39,190 bases of DNA, from NCBI GenBank assembly GCA_031547305.1, contig JAVBSC010000054.1:1-39190 (forward strand), read 5' to 3'. Positions 36,876 through 39,190 of the stretch are shown piece by piece. Position 1 is the first letter of the stretch. Each line of letters opens with the position of its first letter. Position numbers and translations under genes: made by a program. The notes under the pieces are model-generated. The model saw nothing but the letters and a program-made list of their open reading frames with translations, ran no database searches and was not told where the DNA came from. The stretch is from JAVBSC01 sp031547305 (GTDB lineage: Bacteria > Desulfobacterota > Desulfovibrionia > Desulfovibrionales > Desulfovibrionaceae).

Positions 36876-38279
36876 TTACTCCGTGTCAAAAAGAATGCGG
36901 GCAAAAACCTTGGCCTCATCCAGATGGTCGCTGATTTTTGCCGATTCGTTGACCGCGTGGCGGTTAGCGCTGTCCATCTTTGCCCAGCTTACCGCGGGCA
37001 GACCTATGCCACGGAAAAAAGAGGCGGCCGTGGTGGTGTTTATGCCCACGGGCTTCACCTGGGAAACTTCCGGACGCTGCGTGGTCACGGCCCGGGCCAC
37101 GCCCAAAGCCGCCGGGCTTTGGGCGGATATGGGCGGCAGGGCCGGGTAAGCCAGCAGACGCTCCATCGCGACGGAAGCTCCGCTTTGCGCCTGTATTTTG
37201 TCCGCCAGGCCGCGCACTCCCTGTTCGATCTCTTCCGGCGTGTAGCCTGGAACAAAACGGCAGTCCAGATGCAGAACATAGGACGCGGCTACGGAATTCA
37301 CCGCGCTGTCCCCTGTGCTTGCCCTGGTGGGAGTGAAGGTGGAGCGGGGCACGCTGAACAGCGGATTTTCGGCCGGGAACTGTTGCGCCAGTTCCGGCAG
37401 AGCGGTAATAAAAGCGGCCCCGGCCACCAGCGCGGGTTGTTTTACGGTGTTTTCCGCGGCATGCCCGAGAGCGCCGGTAAAAGTCAGCTTCAACCAGAGC
37501 AGGCCCTTTTCCGCCACGCCCATTTCTCCGCCGTCCGGACGGCCGTAGTCCGGCACCAGGATCAAATCCCCCTCTTTGAACAATTCCGGCCTGACAGCCA
37601 GAACGTGGCGTATGCCGCTGTTTTGCGCATGCAGCACCAGCCCCAGGTTCATGGGGGGCACAACGCGGCTTTTTATCAGGCTCTCAAAAAGAAGCAGGGC
37701 GGCCACAAAGGACTGGTAGTTGTCCATTACCCCCCGGCCGTAAATCAAATCGCCGTCCACCAGCAGGGCATACGGAGAACTGCGCCAGTTCTCCAGAGGG
37801 CCGGGCGGCGGCACGTGCATGTGGCAGATAATCCAGAGCGTACGCCCATTTTGCAGACCGTCTTTTCCGGCCAGGCGCGCGATGATGTTCGGCCGGACAT
37901 CACGCCGCGCTGATTGGGGATCCAGACTGCGCACCATGTCCACTGAATCCAGGCGCTCCACGTTGGTGATGCCTTCTTGCCGGAGCAAATCCATAATCCA
38001 GTTGGCTTTGGGTTCTTCGCCGCCGCCCCCGGCTTCCGGCCCCAGGGCCGGCCGGCTGACCAACTCGCGCTGGATGGCGATCACTTCCGCGCCCTGGCGT
38101 GCCAGGCAGTCCAGCAGGGTTTGCAAATCCCTGGCCATGGAAGCGGCCAGCACAGGATGGGGGGCCGGGTCTTGCGGCGCGGTTAGAGGCGCTCCCTTTG
38201 CGGGGGGCACGACAAAGGCCAGGCAGGCGGACAAAAAGAAAATTATTGCGGCGTGGCTGCGGCGCACGGCAAACCTCAT
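36876..38279 (-). CDS. exported M20-peptidase homologue with altered active site
   Basis: A 467-residue protein with a signal peptide (hydrophobic 10-25, cleavage near AKG). It has the M20 two-domain plan: catalytic parts around 130-250 and 380-467, and a dimerisation domain between. Retained metal residues are H153, D186 (YGRGVMDN), D244 (VPDYG) and a C-terminal His (NRHAVNES). The Asp of the usual HxD is His155 (CHMHVPP). The catalytic-base and ligand Glu pair, normally DEE, reads Q219-N220 (LHAQNSG). Activity as a classic dipeptidase is therefore doubtful. It is second in a leftward unit: M20 homologue, this gene, LuxR-type regulator. No strong ribosome binding site is seen before the ATG. 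Confidence 0.85.
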   Translation of the reverse strand: MRFAVRRSHAAIIFFLSACLAFVVPPAKGAPLTAPQDPAPHPVLAASMARDLQTLLDCLARQGAEVIAIQRELVSRPALGPEAGGGGEEPKANWIMDLLRQEGITNVERLDSVDMVRSLDPQSARRDVRPNIIARLAGKDGLQNGRTLWIICHMHVPPPGPLENWRSSPYALLVDGDLIYGRGVMDNYQSFVAALLLFESLIKSRVVPPMNLGLVLHAQNSGIRHVLAVRPELFKEGDLILVPDYGRPDGGEMGVAEKGLLWLKLTFTGALGHAAENTVKQPALVAGAAFITALPELAQQFPAENPLFSVPRSTFTPTRASTGDSAVNSVAASYVLHLDCRFVPGYTPEEIEQGVRGLADKIQAQSGASVAMERLLAYPALPPISAQSPAALGVARAVTTQRPEVSQVKPVGINTTTAASFFRGIGLPAVSWAKMDSANRHAVNESAKISDHLDEAKVFARILFDTE

Positions 38280-38401
38280 CCTGCGGGGAGGTGGAAGAAC
38301 GGAAACTGGCGTTTCGGCCTTGAAACTCCATGGCGGCCAATATCACATTATTTGTATAAAAAATCAAATCCATCAGATGGATAGAGGATTGCCGACTTTG
38401 T

Positions 38402-39190
38402 TCAGGGCTCCGGCGTTGCTAACTCCGGGTCGAAGAGCAGGCGGGCGAGCACGCGGAGCTGCCGGATATGAGCGCTTATGGAGGCGTGTTCCGTGTCGAT
38501 TCCGTCAGAGCGTTCGTGGATGGCCCAGACCGCGGCGGGAAAGCCTTTGTGGCGCAGCAGGGTGGCCATGGTCACTCCGCCACGGCCTTCAAGTTTGGCC
38601 TTTATGCCCAATTGGGCCTCAATAGCCCGGCTCAAGCCCATAATTATCGGAGAATCCGCCGGGGTGGGGCGCGAAGCCGGGGCCATGCCTTCCACATGCA
38701 GGGCGATGCTTACCCCGCGTTCCCGCTCCACCGTGTCCGCCAAGCGCCGGATGGCCCGCAGCACGGCCTCGGAGTCGCAGGAAGGCAGCAGCCGGGCGTC
38801 CAGATAAAATTCAAACAACCCCGGAATGTAGTTTATGGATACGTTGCTTGATTCAACTTTGGTCGGAGTGAAAAAATTTCGGCCGTGGGAAAACATCTCG
38901 TCTTCTTCCGGAAATTCTTTTTCCAGCCCGGACAGAGCGGTGATCAGGGCCGCTCCGGCGGTGACCGGGTTCACGGCCCGGTAGGGGTGTCCGGCAAAAT
39001 ACTGTTTGCCTTTTACGGAAATCTTCATCCAGAGGTATCTTTTTTCCGCCACCTCAATGGAGCCGCCCTGCTTGTCGCCGTAGTCAAAGAGCAGGAACAG
39101 GTCATTCGGGGCGAACAAATCCGGCATTTCCTCCAGCACGTGGTCTATGCCTGTTTTGTTGTTGACCTGTTCCCCGGAGGTGAGCACCAG
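38402..39190 (-). CDS. M20-peptidase homologue, 5' part outside the window
   Basis: Partial: the frame is open to the right edge and only the last 262 residues are visible. It aligns along its whole length with the neighbouring M20 gene (DYGDKQGGSIEVAEKRYLWM against DYGRPDGGEMGVAEKGLLWL, then FFTPTKVESSNVSINYI). The region that should read SDEETGSKYGI in active dipeptidases of this type reads TSGEQVNNKTGI here, so the catalytic Glu is kept but the adjoining metal ligand is Gln. The C-terminal His is present (TEHASISAHI), without the usual following Glu. It lies 122 bases upstream of its paralogue. The metal-binding HxD is outside the window. Confidence 0.82.
   Translation of the reverse strand: MVLTSGEQVNNKTGIDHVLEEMPDLFAPNDLFLLFDYGDKQGGSIEVAEKRYLWMKISVKGKQYFAGHPYRAVNPVTAGAALITALSGLEKEFPEEDEMFSHGRNFFTPTKVESSNVSINYIPGLFEFYLDARLLPSCDSEAVLRAIRRLADTVERERGVSIALHVEGMAPASRPTPADSPIIMGLSRAIEAQLGIKAKLEGRGGVTMATLLRHKGFPAAVWAIHERSDGIDTEHASISAHIRQLRVLARLLFDPELATPEP

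Noticed and set aside
1..39190. CRISPR arrays, riboswitches, rRNA, replication origin, insertion sequences
   Set aside because: I looked for regular spaced repeats, known aptamer cores, DnaA-box clusters and transposase motifs and saw none that could be supported.

Overview
The window looks like the chromosome of a Gram-negative, mainly anaerobic bacterium of the Desulfovibrio group (class Desulfovibrionia, formerly Deltaproteobacteria). This rests on the gene set and style rather than on a marker gene. An LPS-export barrel (lptD) shows a Gram-negative envelope, a short-Q-loop cytochrome bd oxidase fits an oxygen-tolerant anaerobe, GGDEF, CheV and chemoreceptor genes are plentiful, and the coding DNA is GC-rich with many NGGCC codons. 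No sulfate-reduction gene is in view, so the assignment is an inference.

Region 1 (about 1-3.4 kb) is an AT-richer accessory patch. An intact tRNA-Ser(GCU) sits at 3316-3410 on the minus strand. A degraded copy of its 3' half plus its terminator lies about 3 kb downstream in the same orientation (275-382), as expected when a mobile element inserts into a tRNA gene. Between the two are a hicAB toxin-antitoxin pair whose toxin has an in-frame stop, a Phd/ParE-type pair that looks intact, an unrecognised winged-helix-like gene, a 35-codon small ORF and a run of hairpins ending in a very strong terminator. No integrase remains.

Region 2 (3.4-14.3 kb) is core-like: leucyl aminopeptidase (pepA), a chemoreceptor with a Cys-rich PAS-like module, an MFS transporter paired with a ThDP-dependent decarboxylase/acetolactate-synthase-like enzyme behind a 30-bp near-perfect palindrome, then on the minus strand two tandem membrane diguanylate cyclases, ridA and mscL.

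Region 3 (14.3-27.0 kb) holds a solitary dnaK behind a 620-bp leader region with a 19-bp perfect inverted repeat, a small unknown gene, alanine racemase, lptD, a small zinc-finger-like protein, a three-gene polar amino acid ABC transporter (binding protein, permease with an unusual extracytoplasmic insert, ATPase) and cydAB. A 25-bp perfect hairpin separates the binding protein from the permease and probably sets their expression ratio.

Region 4 (27.0-34.0 kb) carries surE, threonine synthase, a GapB-like glyceraldehyde-3-phosphate dehydrogenase and class II aldolase. All read leftward, with fba-gap forming a gluconeogenic/glycolytic pair. Then come cheV, a DEDD-type exonuclease and a divergent M15 peptidoglycan peptidase.

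Region 5 (34.0-39.2 kb) has a DUF4432 mutarotase-like protein, then a leftward cluster of two tandem M20-peptidase homologues with altered catalytic residues and a LuxR-type regulator fused to a polytopic membrane domain. This last cluster and the tRNA-Ser island are the parts most worth following up.
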